64,000 nucleotides of DNA from Bradyrhizobium betae (GTDB taxonomy: Bacteria; Pseudomonadota; Alphaproteobacteria; Rhizobiales; Xanthobacteraceae): positions 4,594,501 through 4,658,500 of the forward strand of contig NZ_CP044543.1 of the NCBI RefSeq assembly GCF_008932115.1. Reading direction: 5' to 3'. A program made the position numbers and the translations under genes. Every line of letters begins with the position of its first letter. Position 1 is the first letter of the stretch. This document shows, piece by piece, positions 35,638 through 45,846 of this stretch. The notes under the pieces are model-generated. The model was given only the letters and a program-made list of their open reading frames with translations. It was not told where the DNA came from and ran no database searches.

Positions 35638-37425
35638 TCAGCTCCGATACCAGCTCCCCAGATTCCACGTCGTCACGTCCCAGCCCGAGAGGTCGGCCAT
35701 GAGGTTGTTGAGGCAGCCGCCGACATTGGTGCGCGAGAGCAGCGGCACGAGGATGTTGGCCTCGCAGAAGATCTCGTTGACCTTGATCAGCAGCGCGGCG
35801 CGCTTGACCGGATCGAGCTCCTTCTGCGCGGCCTTGTAGGCCTTGTCGGCCTCCGGATCGGACCAGCGCGAGACGTTGCGGCCGAGCCATTTGTTGTCCT
35901 TGGTCGCGATCTCCCAGGAGACGCACTGGTTCAGGAAACGCTCGGGGTCGGGCTGCGGCTGCGTCGTGGCGTACATCTCCATGTCGCAGTAGAATTTCGT
36001 GTAGGTGTCGGGGTTGCCGACGTCCGAGGAGAAGAACACCGATGCGGTGACCGATTTGAGCTCGAGCTCGATGCCGGCCTTCTGGCAGGCCTGCTTGATG
36101 ATGGCCTGCGTCTTCTGGCGCGGCGCGTTGGTCGAGGTCTGGAAGACGTATTTGAGCTTCTTGCCGTCCTTCTCGCGGATGCCGTCCGCGCCCATCTTCC
36201 AGCCGGCCTCGTCCAGAATCTTGTTCGCCTTGTCGACGTTGAACTCGTAGGCGAGCTTGCCCGATTTGAAGCGCTTGGGCTCGTTGACGAAGCTCGCGGT
36301 GGCGGTGCCGCCGCGGCCGTAGATGTATTTCTGGATCGAGTCGCGATCGATCAACAGGTTGATCGCCTTGCGGACGGCCGGATCGGACAGCGAGGGATGC
36401 TTGCTCTTGGCGCTGGACCGCTCGCCGTCGATTTCGGTCCAGGGGTCCGTGGTGTTGAGGATCATGAACTCGACGTTGCCGGAGGGCTGGACGTCGATCC
36501 GGCCCTTGCCGCTGGTCTCCATGCGCTTGAGGACCTCGTCCTCCACCAGCAGGTTCCAGGCAAAGTCGTATTCGCCGGTCTGCAGCACCGCGCGCGCCGC
36601 GGAGACGGCGTCGCCGCCGCCCTTGACCTCGAGTGTGTCGAAATGCGGCTGGTTCTTGACGTGGTAGTCGGGGTTGCGCTCGGCCTTGATCAGGTCGCCG
36701 GGCTTGAACTCGACGAACCTGTAGGGACCGGTGCCGACCGGCTTCAGATTGCCCGGCGCATCGCGCGACTTGGCGCCGGCATAGTCGCCGAACAGATGCT
36801 TCGGCAGGATCTGCCCGACCGAGCCGACGAACGGGTCGGCCCAGAACGGGGTCGGGTCCTTGAAGATCACCTTCACGGTGTGGTCGTCGATCTTCTCGAC
36901 CGTGATGTCCTTGTAGGAGCCCGTGGAGTAGGCGGCGGTGGCGAGATCCGAAGCGTAGGTCCAGGTGAAGACGACGTCGTCGGCGGTGAACGGCTTGCCG
37001 TCATGCCATCTCACGCCCTGCTTCAGCTTCCAGGTCACGCTGGTGCCGTCAGCCGCAAGGCCGCCATTCGCCTTGGTCGGAACCTCGGCGGCGAGGCAGG
37101 GGAAGAGGTTGCCCTCCCTGTCCCAGCCGGCAAGCGGCTCGAAGAAGATGCGGGAGGCGACCTGATCCTTGGTGCCGACGGCGAAATGCGGATTGAGCAG
37201 CGTGGGCGCCTGCCAGATCAGGATCTTGAGCGGGCCGCCGCCGCCGGCCTTGGTCGGCTTGTAGTCGAGCGTGGCGTCCGCCATCGCGACGTCGTTCCAG
37301 AGCAGGATCTGGCTCGCGATCGGCGCCGTGATCCCCACCGCAGCCAGTGTCCGGATGAACGAGCGTCGCGACAGCGTCCCCTGCTTCACTCCCGCGACCA
37401 GGCCGCGAATGTCGTTCTCGTCCAT
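35638..37425 (-). CDS. ABC transporter substrate-binding protein, family 5
   Basis: A 595-aa periplasmic solute-binding protein of the peptide/nickel type. Residues 19-24 (SRRSFI) and the following hydrophobic stretch form a Tat-type signal. Family-5 features include LKQGVRWHDGKPFTADDVVF, GTGPYRFVEFKPGDLI and SDPAVRKAINLLIDR. The permease and ATPase genes are not beside it, so it is an orphan that borrows a transporter encoded elsewhere. Its ligand cannot be told from sequence. The 692-aa antisense ORF is a shadow. Confidence 0.88.
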   Translation of the reverse strand: MDENDIRGLVAGVKQGTLSRRSFIRTLAAVGITAPIASQILLWNDVAMADATLDYKPTKAGGGGPLKILIWQAPTLLNPHFAVGTKDQVASRIFFEPLAGWDREGNLFPCLAAEVPTKANGGLAADGTSVTWKLKQGVRWHDGKPFTADDVVFTWTYASDLATAAYSTGSYKDITVEKIDDHTVKVIFKDPTPFWADPFVGSVGQILPKHLFGDYAGAKSRDAPGNLKPVGTGPYRFVEFKPGDLIKAERNPDYHVKNQPHFDTLEVKGGGDAVSAARAVLQTGEYDFAWNLLVEDEVLKRMETSGKGRIDVQPSGNVEFMILNTTDPWTEIDGERSSAKSKHPSLSDPAVRKAINLLIDRDSIQKYIYGRGGTATASFVNEPKRFKSGKLAYEFNVDKANKILDEAGWKMGADGIREKDGKKLKYVFQTSTNAPRQKTQAIIKQACQKAGIELELKSVTASVFFSSDVGNPDTYTKFYCDMEMYATTQPQPDPERFLNQCVSWEIATKDNKWLGRNVSRWSDPEADKAYKAAQKELDPVKRAALLIKVNEIFCEANILVPLLSRTNVGGCLNNLMADLSGWDVTTWNLGSWYRS

Positions 37426-37582
37426 CGGATGACCTCCACCTTCTCAAAGAAAAGTCGTCACCAGCATGCAAGTACCGTGCACACTCATCCAGGACGTTCG
37501 ATGGCGTGGAGTCAAAGACAGGATTGCCGAGTTTGAACGGAGTTCTTGCGGTGAAACGCCGCAGGGGCGCGCAGCTCCATCA

Positions 37583-37726
37583 CCGTCATCCTGAGGTGCG
37601 CGCGCTGCGGCGCAGCCGCAGGGCAAGCCTCGGAGGTCGCCGGCCCGGCTGCATCCCGGCCGTTCATCCTTCGAGGCTCGCATCGCAATGCATCTGCATT
37701 GCGCCACTCGCGCCTCAGGATGACGG
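37583..37726. repeat. CCGTCATCCTGAGG palindromic repeat
   Basis: CCGTCATCCTGAGG (37583-37596) and CCTCAGGATGACGG (37713-37726) are perfect inverted ends around a GC-rich core. This is a well-known style of rhizobial intergenic palindrome. The rest of 37426-37944 holds no gene that I can support. Confidence 0.75.
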
Positions 37727-37944
37727 AACCAGCGTCGTGCAGCGCGGTGAGTGCTGGATCGCCGCCTGAAACGTTCAGGCGGCGATCCAGTGCGAACTCG
37801 GTGAACTTGGGGAAGTTCTAAGGCCGCGACAGGACGCTAACCCGCCACGCGCAGAGGCTTCAAGTTTCGCGATGTTGCTCCGGCCGGAGTTTGATTGCAG
37901 CAGCCGGGAAATTGCCACAGATGAGCCGCGCGAGATCGAGTGCA

Positions 37945-38331
37945 TCACCGGATGCTGGCAACGCCGACCGCCAGCATCGACAGCAGCAGCAAGTTGGTCA
38001 GCAATTGCAGCGCCGTCTTCGGCTGCGCCAGCCAGCGCGAAACCTTCTCGGCGAAGGACAGCGCCGGATCGGCGAACAGCGGCTCATGGCTGTGCCTGAA
38101 GAAGTGCGGAAACTTTGGCCCGAGCCACGGATTCACCAGGGCATGGAGGGTCGATGTCATCGCAATGAAAATGGCTGCGCCATAGCGCTGGTCGGCGAAT
38201 TCCGATGCGTCGATCAGCATTATCATCAGCGCGACGCCGGAATAGAACGGAACGCCCTGGAGCAGCGCGTAGAGCGCAAGACATTCGAGGCGGTTGCGGT
38301 TTGCGAGCCTGGAGGCTGCGAGGGCGATCAT
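37945..38331 (-). CDS. Conserved-looking inner-membrane protein
   Basis: A 128-aa protein with three membrane segments (LYALLQGVPFYSGVALMIML, YGAAIFIAMTSTLHALVNPW and TALQLLTNLLLLSMLAVGVA) and a cytoplasmic or periplasmic loop FPHFFRHSHEPLFADPALSF. No signal or known domain. It is divergent from the MetQ-like gene. Confidence 0.65.
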   Translation of the reverse strand: MIALAASRLANRNRLECLALYALLQGVPFYSGVALMIMLIDASEFADQRYGAAIFIAMTSTLHALVNPWLGPKFPHFFRHSHEPLFADPALSFAEKVSRWLAQPKTALQLLTNLLLLSMLAVGVASIR

Positions 38332-38568
38332 GGCTGAACTCCGTGCTGGACCTGCCGCCAGTCTCGCGCGCCGGAAGCCGTCTTGCCGTGACGCGGCTCA
38401 CGCTTGCGGAAGGCGGCTTGCCCGCCGTGAATTCGTTTCACGTTTGGCGCCGAATGGAGAAGGTGTCGCTCGCCTCGCGCGGCCAATATGGATTTCCATT
38501 TCATTGATTTCACCCTGCGGAGAAGCGAATACGGTTCCAATCATTGCCGCAGATTCATGGAGACCAAG

Positions 38569-39351
38569 ATGTCGTTGCGCCCCGCTCTGATCCTCGCATC
38601 CGTGCTCGCCGCCTGGTCGGCCGCAGCCGCAGCCGAGACCATCAAGATCGGCGTGACGCCGGGGCCGCATGCCCAGATCTTCGAGGCCGTGAAGCCGATC
38701 GCGGCCAGGCAGGGCCTCGACATCCAGCTCATCGAGTTCTCCGACTACGTCGTGCCGAACGCCGCGCTCGATGCCGGCGAGATCCAGGCCAATTCGTTCC
38801 AGAACCAGCCTTATCTCGACAACCAGAAAGCCGACCGCGGCTACAAGATCGAGGCCGTCGGCCTGACCGTGAACTTCCCGATCGGCGTCTATTCGAAGAA
38901 GCACAAGGCCTTCGCTGACATCCCCGAGGGCGGCAAGGTCTCGATCCCGAACGATCCGACCAATGGCGGCCGCGTGCTGCTGCTGCTGCGTGACAAGGGC
39001 GTGATCAAGCTGAAGGACGGTGTCGGCTTCAAGCCGACGGTGCTCGACGTCACCGAAAATCCCAGGAAGCTGAAATTCGTCGAAGTCGACGCGGCGCAGG
39101 CACCGCGCGCGCTCGACGATGTCGACGCCGCCGCGATCAACACCAATTATGCAACCCAGGCGGGGCTCGACCTGGTCAAGGATCCGATCCTACGCGAGGA
39201 CCCGAAGGGCCCCTACGTCAACCTCATCGCCATTCGCACGGCCGACAAGGACAAGCCCTGGGTCAGGATCCTCGTCGACAGCTATCACACCCCGGAGGTC
39301 AAGGAGTTCGTCCTGACCAAGTTCAAGGGCGCGGTGTTGCCGAGCTGGTAG
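38569..39351 (+). CDS. MetQ/NlpA-family substrate-binding protein
   Basis: A 260-aa periplasmic protein. The ATG at 38569 is preceded by GGAG at 38559-38562; the ATG at 38557 is an alternative. A signal peptide (LRPALILASVLAAWSAAAAA) precedes ETIKIGVTPGPHAQIFEAVK. The fold is that of D/L-methionine-binding MetQ, with EIQANSFQNQPYLDNQ and GGKVSIPNDPTNGGRVLLLL. No lipobox Cys is present, so it is probably a soluble periplasmic protein, unlike classical NlpA. MetN/MetI are not adjacent. It precedes the monooxygenase/CMD genes and may feed them. Confidence 0.88.
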   Translation: MSLRPALILASVLAAWSAAAAAETIKIGVTPGPHAQIFEAVKPIAARQGLDIQLIEFSDYVVPNAALDAGEIQANSFQNQPYLDNQKADRGYKIEAVGLTVNFPIGVYSKKHKAFADIPEGGKVSIPNDPTNGGRVLLLLRDKGVIKLKDGVGFKPTVLDVTENPRKLKFVEVDAAQAPRALDDVDAAAINTNYATQAGLDLVKDPILREDPKGPYVNLIAIRTADKDKPWVRILVDSYHTPEVKEFVLTKFKGAVLPSW

Positions 39352-39505
39352 GCAATCTGCCCAGCCAAGGCCCAGCACAGGGCGGTCCCAACGGGCAGCC
39401 TTGCGTACTGGCCCTGCGTAGTAGCCTTGCGCAATGTCCGCTTGTGTGGAGCCGCGGCAACCGACATCATCGGGGGCCCGGCAATCCTCGCCCGACAGGG
39501 ATCGT

Positions 39506-40543
39506 ATGAAACGCTTCGCAAATCTGAAACGACTGGGGTTCTTCACACGGCTACTCGACGACGCGCCGCCCGCCGAGCGATATCGCTTTGCGGCCGAGCA
39601 GATCATGCGCGCCGAGAAGGCGGGCCTCGATTCCGCGTGGATCGCGCAACACCATTTCCATGAGCGCGAGGGCGGATTGCCGTCGCCCTTCACCTTCCTC
39701 GGCTACGTCGCAGCCCGAACCTCGCGCATTCGCCTCGGCACCGGCATCGTCGTCTTGCCGCTGGAGAGCGCGGTGAGGGTGGCGGAGGACGCCGCGGTGC
39801 TCGATCTGCTCTGCAACGGCCGCTTCGAGCTCGGCGTCGGCACCGGCGGCAACCCGTCGGCCTTCGCCGCCTTCGGCCTCGACGGCGCCCAGCGCAACGA
39901 GATCTTTGCCCGCAATCTGGACGTGGTCCGCACCGCGCTGGTCGGCAAGCCGCTTACCGGCGGCGATATGCTCTATCCGCAGCGGCCCCAATTGGACAAG
40001 CGGATCTGGCAGGCGACCTTCTCGGTCGCCGGCGGCGCGCGTGCCGGCAAGGCCGGCGACGGCCTCTTGCTGTCGCGCACCCAGCCTCGCACGAAGGAGG
40101 CGCCAAAGGCCACGCTCGCCGAGATCCAGAATCCGGTGATCGACGCCTATCTCGCCGCGCTGCCGCCGGGATGCGAACCGCGCATCATGGCCTCGCGCAG
40201 CGTGTTCGTCGCCGACGACCATGCCGAGGCGATGCGGCTCGCGGATATCGGGCTGCGGCGCGCGCTGCCGCAGTTCATGAAGGGCGGTCACCTGCCCCCG
40301 GGCGAGACGCTGGAGGAGATGATCACCGCGTTCGACACCCATGTCGGCGACGCCGACCACGTCATCGCTTCGCTCCGCGCCGACGCAACACTGGAGCGCG
40401 TGACCGATCTGGTCTTCCAGGTGCATTCGGTCGATGCGCCGCACCCCTACGTCCTGCGCTCGATCGAGCTGGTCGCGGAGAAGGTCGCGCCGGCGCTGGG
40501 CTGGACCCGGGCGGCTGCCGCCGACGTCGCCCTGGCGGGCTAG
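39506..40543 (+). CDS. LLM-class flavin-dependent monooxygenase
   Basis: A 345-aa luciferase-like (beta/alpha)8 protein from the ATG at 39506. It shows WIAQHHFHEREGGLPSPFTF, RIRLGTGIVVLPLESAVRV, and DLLCNGRFELGVGTGGNPSA, all typical of FMN-linked members. Together with the next two genes it matches the layout of the KPN_01858-type monooxygenase family, which co-occurs with Avi_7170-type and Avi_7169-type proteins (established family knowledge; TIGR assignment not run here). The reaction is probably flavin-dependent oxidation of a small imported compound, substrate unknown. Confidence 0.87.
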   Translation: MKRFANLKRLGFFTRLLDDAPPAERYRFAAEQIMRAEKAGLDSAWIAQHHFHEREGGLPSPFTFLGYVAARTSRIRLGTGIVVLPLESAVRVAEDAAVLDLLCNGRFELGVGTGGNPSAFAAFGLDGAQRNEIFARNLDVVRTALVGKPLTGGDMLYPQRPQLDKRIWQATFSVAGGARAGKAGDGLLLSRTQPRTKEAPKATLAEIQNPVIDAYLAALPPGCEPRIMASRSVFVADDHAEAMRLADIGLRRALPQFMKGGHLPPGETLEEMITAFDTHVGDADHVIASLRADATLERVTDLVFQVHSVDAPHPYVLRSIELVAEKVAPALGWTRAAAADVALAG

Positions 40544-40580
40544 TCGAAATGAATGTGATCGTGTTGCACGAGGCTCAAGG

Positions 40581-41207
40581 ATGAGTACGAAAGATATCAT
40601 CGACACGCTGGCCGGGATCGAGCCGGGCTCGGCTCTGGATGCCATCCGCGCGAAGCGCGTACAGGCTCGCGACAACGCGCAGAAGAGCTATCTGTCGCTG
40701 TTCGAGCCGATCGACGCCGGCGATTTTTCGCTTGTCGAGCGTGCCGCCGTCGCAGCCTTCGTGATCGGCCTCCATGGCGAGTCTCCCGTGGCGGCCTTCT
40801 ATCGCGATAAGCTCGCGGCGACTGCGGATGGAGCGGCGCTGCTCGAGGCGATCAAGGCCGAGATCGCGCGCGGCAAGACATCGGGCCCGTACGGCGCCTA
40901 TCCGGCCGGCCCGTTGTCGGCCGAGGACAAGACCGGCTTGATCTACCGCGTCAGCGCGGATCGGAAGCCGGTGCTTGGCGCGCGACTCGTCGCGGCGCTG
41001 GAACATGCGCACCTCCTGGTGTTCCGCCCGCGCGATGCGGCGGCCGCCGACATGAAGGCGCTGCTGGCCGCCGGCTGGTCGGAAACGGGCATCGTCACGT
41101 TCTCTCAACTCGTTGCGTTCCTGTCGTTCCAGGTGCGCGTCGTCACAGGTCTGCGCGTGCTCGGTGCCTCGCTTGGGCGTACCGCGAACGCTGTGGCCGG
41201 CGCGTAA
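40581..41207 (+). CDS. CMD-domain protein (Avi_7170-like)
   Basis: A 208-aa protein starting MSTKDIIDTLAGIEPGSALD. It is helical and related to carboxymuconolactone decarboxylase/AhpD proteins but without the CxxC pair: the region around VERAAVAAFVIGLHGESPVA stands where it would lie. It follows the monooxygenase by 37 bp and precedes an AhpD-like gene by 12 bp. The three form one operon and probably one pathway. A catalytic role is doubtful without the cysteines. Confidence 0.8.
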   Translation: MSTKDIIDTLAGIEPGSALDAIRAKRVQARDNAQKSYLSLFEPIDAGDFSLVERAAVAAFVIGLHGESPVAAFYRDKLAATADGAALLEAIKAEIARGKTSGPYGAYPAGPLSAEDKTGLIYRVSADRKPVLGARLVAALEHAHLLVFRPRDAAAADMKALLAAGWSETGIVTFSQLVAFLSFQVRVVTGLRVLGASLGRTANAVAGA

Positions 41208-41219
41208 GGAGACCGCATC

Positions 41220-41804
41220 ATGAGCGCTGCAAACACCGTCAATCCGCCCGTCGCTTTCACCCAGGACGAGCTCGGCTGGGTGTCGTGGATCGACCCGCTG
41301 CCGGAGGCCGAGCTGACCGAGCGGCATTTCGCCGGTCTGGTCGATCGCTCCCGCGCCAAGTCCGAATATTTCCGCCTGCTGGTGCGCGATCCCGAGGTGC
41401 TGGAAGCCCGCACCAAGACCGACAAGGACATCTTCTACAACGTCGCCGACGGCTTGCCGCGCGCCGAGCGTGAGCTGGCGGCCGCCGCGACCTCGCGCTA
41501 CAACGGCTGCATCTACTGTGCTTCCGTGCATGCGCGCTTCGCCAGCACCTACTCCAAGCGCCGCGACGACGTGCAGCGCCTGCTCGACGAGGGCGTCGGC
41601 GTCGATCTCGGCGAGCGCTGGAACGCCGTCGTCAAGGCGTCGGTGGCGCTGGCCGCAACGCCGATCGCGTTCGGCCCCGACAATATCGAGGAGCTGCGCC
41701 GCGCCGGCCTCGACGATGCCGAGATTGTCGATGTCATCAACGGCGCGTCGTTCTTCAACTGGGCGAACCGGCTGATGCTGTCGCTCGGCGAGCCCTCGAA
41801 ATAG
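41220..41804 (+). CDS. Alkylhydroperoxidase-domain protein (Avi_7169-like)
   Basis: A 194-aa AhpD-like protein with the redox pair in NGCIYCASVHARF (CxxC plus His), as in alkylhydroperoxidase D. LPRAERELAAAATSRYNGC and VDVINGASFFNWANRLMLSL are further family marks. It could reduce peroxides formed by the flavin monooxygenase two genes upstream; that link is inferred from the operon. Confidence 0.85.
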   Translation: MSAANTVNPPVAFTQDELGWVSWIDPLPEAELTERHFAGLVDRSRAKSEYFRLLVRDPEVLEARTKTDKDIFYNVADGLPRAERELAAAATSRYNGCIYCASVHARFASTYSKRRDDVQRLLDEGVGVDLGERWNAVVKASVALAATPIAFGPDNIEELRRAGLDDAEIVDVINGASFFNWANRLMLSLGEPSK

Positions 41805-41879
41805 GCAAACCTTGGCGGCATGGAAATTGCTGCTCTTTTCAAAACTGCTTGTTTCAACATGGAATGGATGGAGCCGAGC

Positions 41880-43037
41880 ATGAGCAACATCGATCGTCGT
41901 ACCCTGGTCAAGGGCTCGCTTGCCGCCATGATGGCGGGAGCCGCCTTCTCGCGCGGCGCCCTCGCTGATACCTCCGAGCCGATCCTGCTCGGCGTCAGCG
42001 GTCCCTTGACCGGGCCGAACGCGCAATATGGCACGCAATGGAAGCAGGGCTTTGATCTCGCGCTCGACGAGATCCTCGCCGCGGGCGGCATCAACGGCCG
42101 CAAGCTCGCCTATAATTTCGAGGACAGCCAGAGCGACCCGCGCCAGTCGGTGGCGATCGCCCAGAAGTTCGTCTCCGATCCCCGCATCGTCATGGAGCTC
42201 GGCGACTTCTCCAGCCCGGCTTCGATGGCGGCATCCCCGATCTATCAGCGGGCGGGGCTGGTGCAGTTCGGCTTCACCAATTCGCACCCTGATTTCACCA
42301 AGGGCGGCGACTTCATGTGGAGCACATCCGTGAGTCAGGCCGACGAGCAGCCGCTGCTGGCGGCCTATGCCGTGAAGCGCCTCGGTCTGAAGAAGCTGGC
42401 GGTGCTGCACCTCAACACCGATTGGGGCCGCACCAGCCGCGACTATTTCGTCAAGGCGGCGAAGGAGTACGGTGCCGAGATCGCTGTTACCGAAGGCTAC
42501 ATCGCCGAAGAGCGAGACTTCCGTTCCACCTTGGTGCGCGTCCGCGACTCCAGTCCGGATGGACTGATCCTGATCTCCTATTATTCCGACGGTGCGCTGA
42601 TCGCGCGCCAGGCCCGCCAGGTCGGCCTGAAGCAGGTGATCTGCGCCGCAAGCTCGGTCTATTCGCCGAAATTCCTGGAGCTCGGCGGTGACGCCGTCGA
42701 GGACGTCCATGTCGGCACGCGCTACTTCCCGGAAGACCCGCGGCCCGAGGTGCAGAAATTCATCGCGGGCTTCAAGAAGAAATACAACGGGATCGAGCCC
42801 GATGCTTTCAATGCCTATGCTTACGATGCCATGAACATGGCGGCGGCCGTGGTGAAGATCGGCGGCACCGATCGCCGCGCCGTCCGCGACGCCTTCACGA
42901 AAGTGAAGGATGTCTCGAGCGTGATCTTCGGGACGGCGACGTTCGACGTCGAGAGCCGCCGCGTCAAGGGCGCCATGAACGCCGAACTCGTCGTGCGCAA
43001 GGGCCAGTTCGCGCTCTGGGACGGCAAGCCGACCTGA
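41880..43037 (+). CDS. Branched-chain-type ABC substrate-binding protein
   Basis: A 385-aa Leu/Ile/Val-binding-type protein. The ATG at 41880 follows GGAGCCGAGC; a Tat-like signal (NIDRRTLVKGSLAAMMAGAA) follows. Type I periplasmic-binding fold features are EPILLGVSGPLTGPNAQYGT, INGRKLAYNFEDSQSDPRQS and NAYAYDAMNMAAAVVKIGG. It supplies ligand to the permease and ATPases encoded next. The ligand may not be an amino acid given the monooxygenase context. Confidence 0.9.
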   Translation: MSNIDRRTLVKGSLAAMMAGAAFSRGALADTSEPILLGVSGPLTGPNAQYGTQWKQGFDLALDEILAAGGINGRKLAYNFEDSQSDPRQSVAIAQKFVSDPRIVMELGDFSSPASMAASPIYQRAGLVQFGFTNSHPDFTKGGDFMWSTSVSQADEQPLLAAYAVKRLGLKKLAVLHLNTDWGRTSRDYFVKAAKEYGAEIAVTEGYIAEERDFRSTLVRVRDSSPDGLILISYYSDGALIARQARQVGLKQVICAASSVYSPKFLELGGDAVEDVHVGTRYFPEDPRPEVQKFIAGFKKKYNGIEPDAFNAYAYDAMNMAAAVVKIGGTDRRAVRDAFTKVKDVSSVIFGTATFDVESRRVKGAMNAELVVRKGQFALWDGKPT

Positions 43038-43051
43038 CATGATGGCCGGAT

Positions 43052-43096
43052 GCATGATCCGGAAAAGTGTGAAGTGGTTTTCCGAAAAGATCATGC
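43052..43096. repeat. Rhizobiales GCATGATC palindromic repeat
   Basis: GCATGATCCGGAAAAGTG at the left and TTTTCCGAAAAGATCATGC at the right form an imperfect palindrome. This element is widespread between genes in Bradyrhizobium and relatives. Here it separates the binding-protein gene from the permease gene. Confidence 0.8.
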
Positions 43097-43174
43097 ACAA
43101 GACAAAATGAAGCGCGACAATCTCATCGCGCTTCGTCACTCCGGCCGCTATTCTTTTCACGCGGGGACCATCGC

Positions 43175-44998
43175 TTGTCTTCCTGGCTCGACTACACGAT
43201 CAACGGGCTGATCGTTGGTAACGTCTACGCCCTCGTTGCGGTCGGGCTTGCGCTGATCTTCGGCGTCAGCCGGCTGATCAACTTTGCGCAAGGATCGATC
43301 TATCTCGTCGGCGCCTATATCGGCTGGGTCGCGGTGGTGCAGCTGCATATGCCGCTGCCGCTCACCATCATCGTGGTCGCGGTGGCCGCCGCCATCGTCG
43401 GGCTGATCATCGAGCGGTTCGGCCTGCGTCCGCTGCAGAACTCCGTTCGCATTGCGCCGCTGCTCGCGACCATCGGCATCAGCTTCGTGCTCGATCAGCT
43501 GGTGATGCTGACCTTCTCGCCCAATCCGCGCGCGCTGCCTAGCCAGTTGCCCGATGTGCGCTTCCAGGTCGGCGGCGGCACGATCGGCCCGCTTGATCTG
43601 CTCATCGCCGGTGTCGGCCTCACCAGCGCGATTCTGCTGTTTGTGTTCCTGCGCTACAGCAAGCTCGGCTGGGCCATCCGTGCCACGGCGCAGGATCGCG
43701 ACGCCGCCATGCAGATGGGTGTCGACGTCAACCGCGTCAATCAGGCCGTGTTCGGCATTGCGGCGGCACTCGGCGGCGTCTCCGGCCTGCTGGTCGGAAT
43801 GTACTACAACCAGATCGACACCGCGATGAGCCTGCAGGCGACGCTCAAGGGTGTCGTCGCCGAAGTGGTCGGCGGTGCCGGCAACGTGCCCGGCGCGGTC
43901 ATCGGCAGCCTGCTGCTGGGGCTGGTGGAGAGCTATGGCGTCGCCGTGTTCGGCACCAGCTATCGCAACCTGTTCGCGTTCCTGCTGCTTGTCCTGGTGC
44001 TGGTGCTTCGCCCGAACGGATTGTTCGCCAGCGCACGGCAGGCGCCGCCCGAGCCGATGACCGGCACCTTTATCGCGCCGAGCCGCCCGGTGCGGATTCC
44101 GCGCTGGGCGCTGCTGGCCGCTGCTGCGGCCTTTGCGATCCTGCCGTTGCTCCCGGTGTCCTTCTACGTGCTCCAGACCCTGATCAACGCCTGGCTGCTC
44201 GGCATGCTCGCGCTCAGCCTGACGCTGGTGGCGGGCACGATCGGGCAAGTTTCGCTCGGGCACGCCGCGCTGCTCGCGATCGGCGCCTATACGTCCGCGC
44301 TGCTGTCGCTGTCCTTTGCCGTCCCGGTCGGCCTCGCCGTCATCGGCGGCGGCTTGATGAGCGCCGCGCTCGGCACGCTGTTGATTTCGCCGTCGTTCCG
44401 CCTGCGCGGCCATTACGTGTCGATCGCGACGCTCGCCATCGGCGAGATCGTGTCGCTGGTGATCCTGAACTGGGAGAGCGTCACGCGTGGCCCGATCGGC
44501 ATATCCGGCATCCCGCCGCTGTCGCTGTTCGGCTATGAGCTGATCGGCCCGAGCTCGATCTACTGGTTCAGTTTCGGGGTGATGGTCGTGCTGGCGCTTC
44601 TCCAGGGGCGTCTGCTTGGCTCGCATCTCGGCCGCAGCTTTCGCGCCATTCGCGACGACGACATCGCCGCGCGCGCCTACGGCCTCAGCCTGAACCGCTA
44701 CAAGTCGCTGGCCTTCATCTTCGGCGGCTTCGCAGCCGGCGTCAGCGGCGGCATCGCCGCGCATCTTTATTCCTACATCAATCACGAGACCTTCAACACG
44801 CAGCAATCGATCCTGGCGCTGACGGTCGTGATCCTCGGCGGTCTCGGCAATGTCGTCGGGGCCATCGTTGGATCGGTCGCGCTGGTCGGCATTCCGGAGA
44901 TGTTCCGGATCGCGGCGGAGTACCGCATCCTGATCTACGGAATCGTGCTCCTGCTGCTGGTGCGCTTCAGGCCGCAGGGCCTGTTGGGGACGATGTGA
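43175..44998 (+). CDS. Fused LivH-LivM branched-chain-type ABC permease
   Basis: A 607-aa protein made of two permease domains. The N-terminal ~290 residues are LivH-like ([40 protein letters not shown]-type [14 protein letters not shown]). The C-terminal ~310 are LivM-like ([51 protein letters not shown]). Normally two proteins; the fusion is known in some alphaproteobacteria. Start is TTG 43175 after GGGGA. It forms the channel with LivG- and LivF-like ATPases downstream, and its TGA overlaps the next ATG. Confidence 0.9.
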   Translation: MSSWLDYTINGLIVGNVYALVAVGLALIFGVSRLINFAQGSIYLVGAYIGWVAVVQLHMPLPLTIIVVAVAAAIVGLIIERFGLRPLQNSVRIAPLLATIGISFVLDQLVMLTFSPNPRALPSQLPDVRFQVGGGTIGPLDLLIAGVGLTSAILLFVFLRYSKLGWAIRATAQDRDAAMQMGVDVNRVNQAVFGIAAALGGVSGLLVGMYYNQIDTAMSLQATLKGVVAEVVGGAGNVPGAVIGSLLLGLVESYGVAVFGTSYRNLFAFLLLVLVLVLRPNGLFASARQAPPEPMTGTFIAPSRPVRIPRWALLAAAAAFAILPLLPVSFYVLQTLINAWLLGMLALSLTLVAGTIGQVSLGHAALLAIGAYTSALLSLSFAVPVGLAVIGGGLMSAALGTLLISPSFRLRGHYVSIATLAIGEIVSLVILNWESVTRGPIGISGIPPLSLFGYELIGPSSIYWFSFGVMVVLALLQGRLLGSHLGRSFRAIRDDDIAARAYGLSLNRYKSLAFIFGGFAAGVSGGIAAHLYSYINHETFNTQQSILALTVVILGGLGNVVGAIVGSVALVGIPEMFRIAAEYRILIYGIVLLLLVRFRPQGLLGTM

Positions 44999-45846
44999 TG
45001 GCGGAGCAGCACGCGACCATGCTGTCTTTGCGCGGGCTGACGCGCCGCTTCGGCGGCCTCACCGCCGTCAATGCGATCGATCTCGACCTCGCCAAGGGCG
45101 AGCTCGTCAGCATCATCGGCCCGAACGGCGCCGGCAAGACCACGCTGTTCAATCTCGTCACCGGGCTCGACCGGCCAGACGCCGGCGAGGTCCGCTTCGA
45201 AGGGCAGGACATCACGGGTCTGTCGCCGGAACGGCTTGCGGCCGGAGGGATCGCGCGCACGTTCCAGCTCGGTCGCGTCTTCGGCAATCTCAGTGTGATG
45301 GACAACGTCCTGATCGGCGCCCATACGCGGCTGCGCGCGGTGAAGCCGGCGGTGCCGCTGATCGGCCCGCTGCTCGAGCTCGGTTTGGCGCTGCTGCGCC
45401 CCGCCAGTGTCAGGGCCGAGGAAGAGCGGCTGCATGAGGAGGTGAAGGTCATTCTCGCGCGCTTCGGCGACCGGCTGCTGCCGCGGATCGACCAGCCCGC
45501 CTACAGCCTCTCCTACGCCAACCGCCGCCGCGTCGAAATCGCGCGCGCGCTCGCGCTGCAGCCGCGCCTGTTGCTGCTCGACGAGCCGACCGCCGGCATG
45601 AATCCGACGGAGACGACGGAGATGCAGGGCCTCGTCGCCGAATTGAAAGCGGAAGGGCTGACCATCCTCCTGATCGAACACAAGCTGGAGATGGTGATGC
45701 GTCTCTCTGATCGCGTCATCGTCATGGACGAGGGCAAGAAGATCGCGGAAGGCCCGGGCGAGGTGGTGCGTGTCGATCCCAAGGTGATCGAGGCCTATCT
45801 CGGCCATGGCCTGTCGGGGTCCGCGGAGCAGGAGAGTGCGGCATGA
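44998..45846 (+). CDS. LivG-type ABC ATPase
   Basis: A 282-aa ATPase with Walker A GPNGAGKT at 41-48, Walker B LLLLDEPTAGMNP and the switch His in LIEHKLEMVM. The signature is LSYANRRRVEIARAL in place of LSYGQ, a tolerated LivG variant. Overlaps both neighbours (TGATG, ATGA), so it belongs to the transporter operon and energises transport at the inner membrane. Confidence 0.92.
   Translation: MAEQHATMLSLRGLTRRFGGLTAVNAIDLDLAKGELVSIIGPNGAGKTTLFNLVTGLDRPDAGEVRFEGQDITGLSPERLAAGGIARTFQLGRVFGNLSVMDNVLIGAHTRLRAVKPAVPLIGPLLELGLALLRPASVRAEEERLHEEVKVILARFGDRLLPRIDQPAYSLSYANRRRVEIARALALQPRLLLLDEPTAGMNPTETTEMQGLVAELKAEGLTILLIEHKLEMVMRLSDRVIVMDEGKKIAEGPGEVVRVDPKVIEAYLGHGLSGSAEQESAA

Noticed and set aside
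35458..37536. 692-aa plus-strand ORF
   Set aside because: It lies antisense to the family-5 substrate-binding protein and has shadow-like Arg/Ala/Val composition with no motif.
40575..43160. 861-aa minus-strand ORF
   Set aside because: Antisense to CMD, AhpD-like and binding-protein genes that have clear motifs; long only because of high GC.
43157..44806. 549-aa minus-strand ORF rich in Arg, Gln and His
   Set aside because: Shadow of the fused permease gene.
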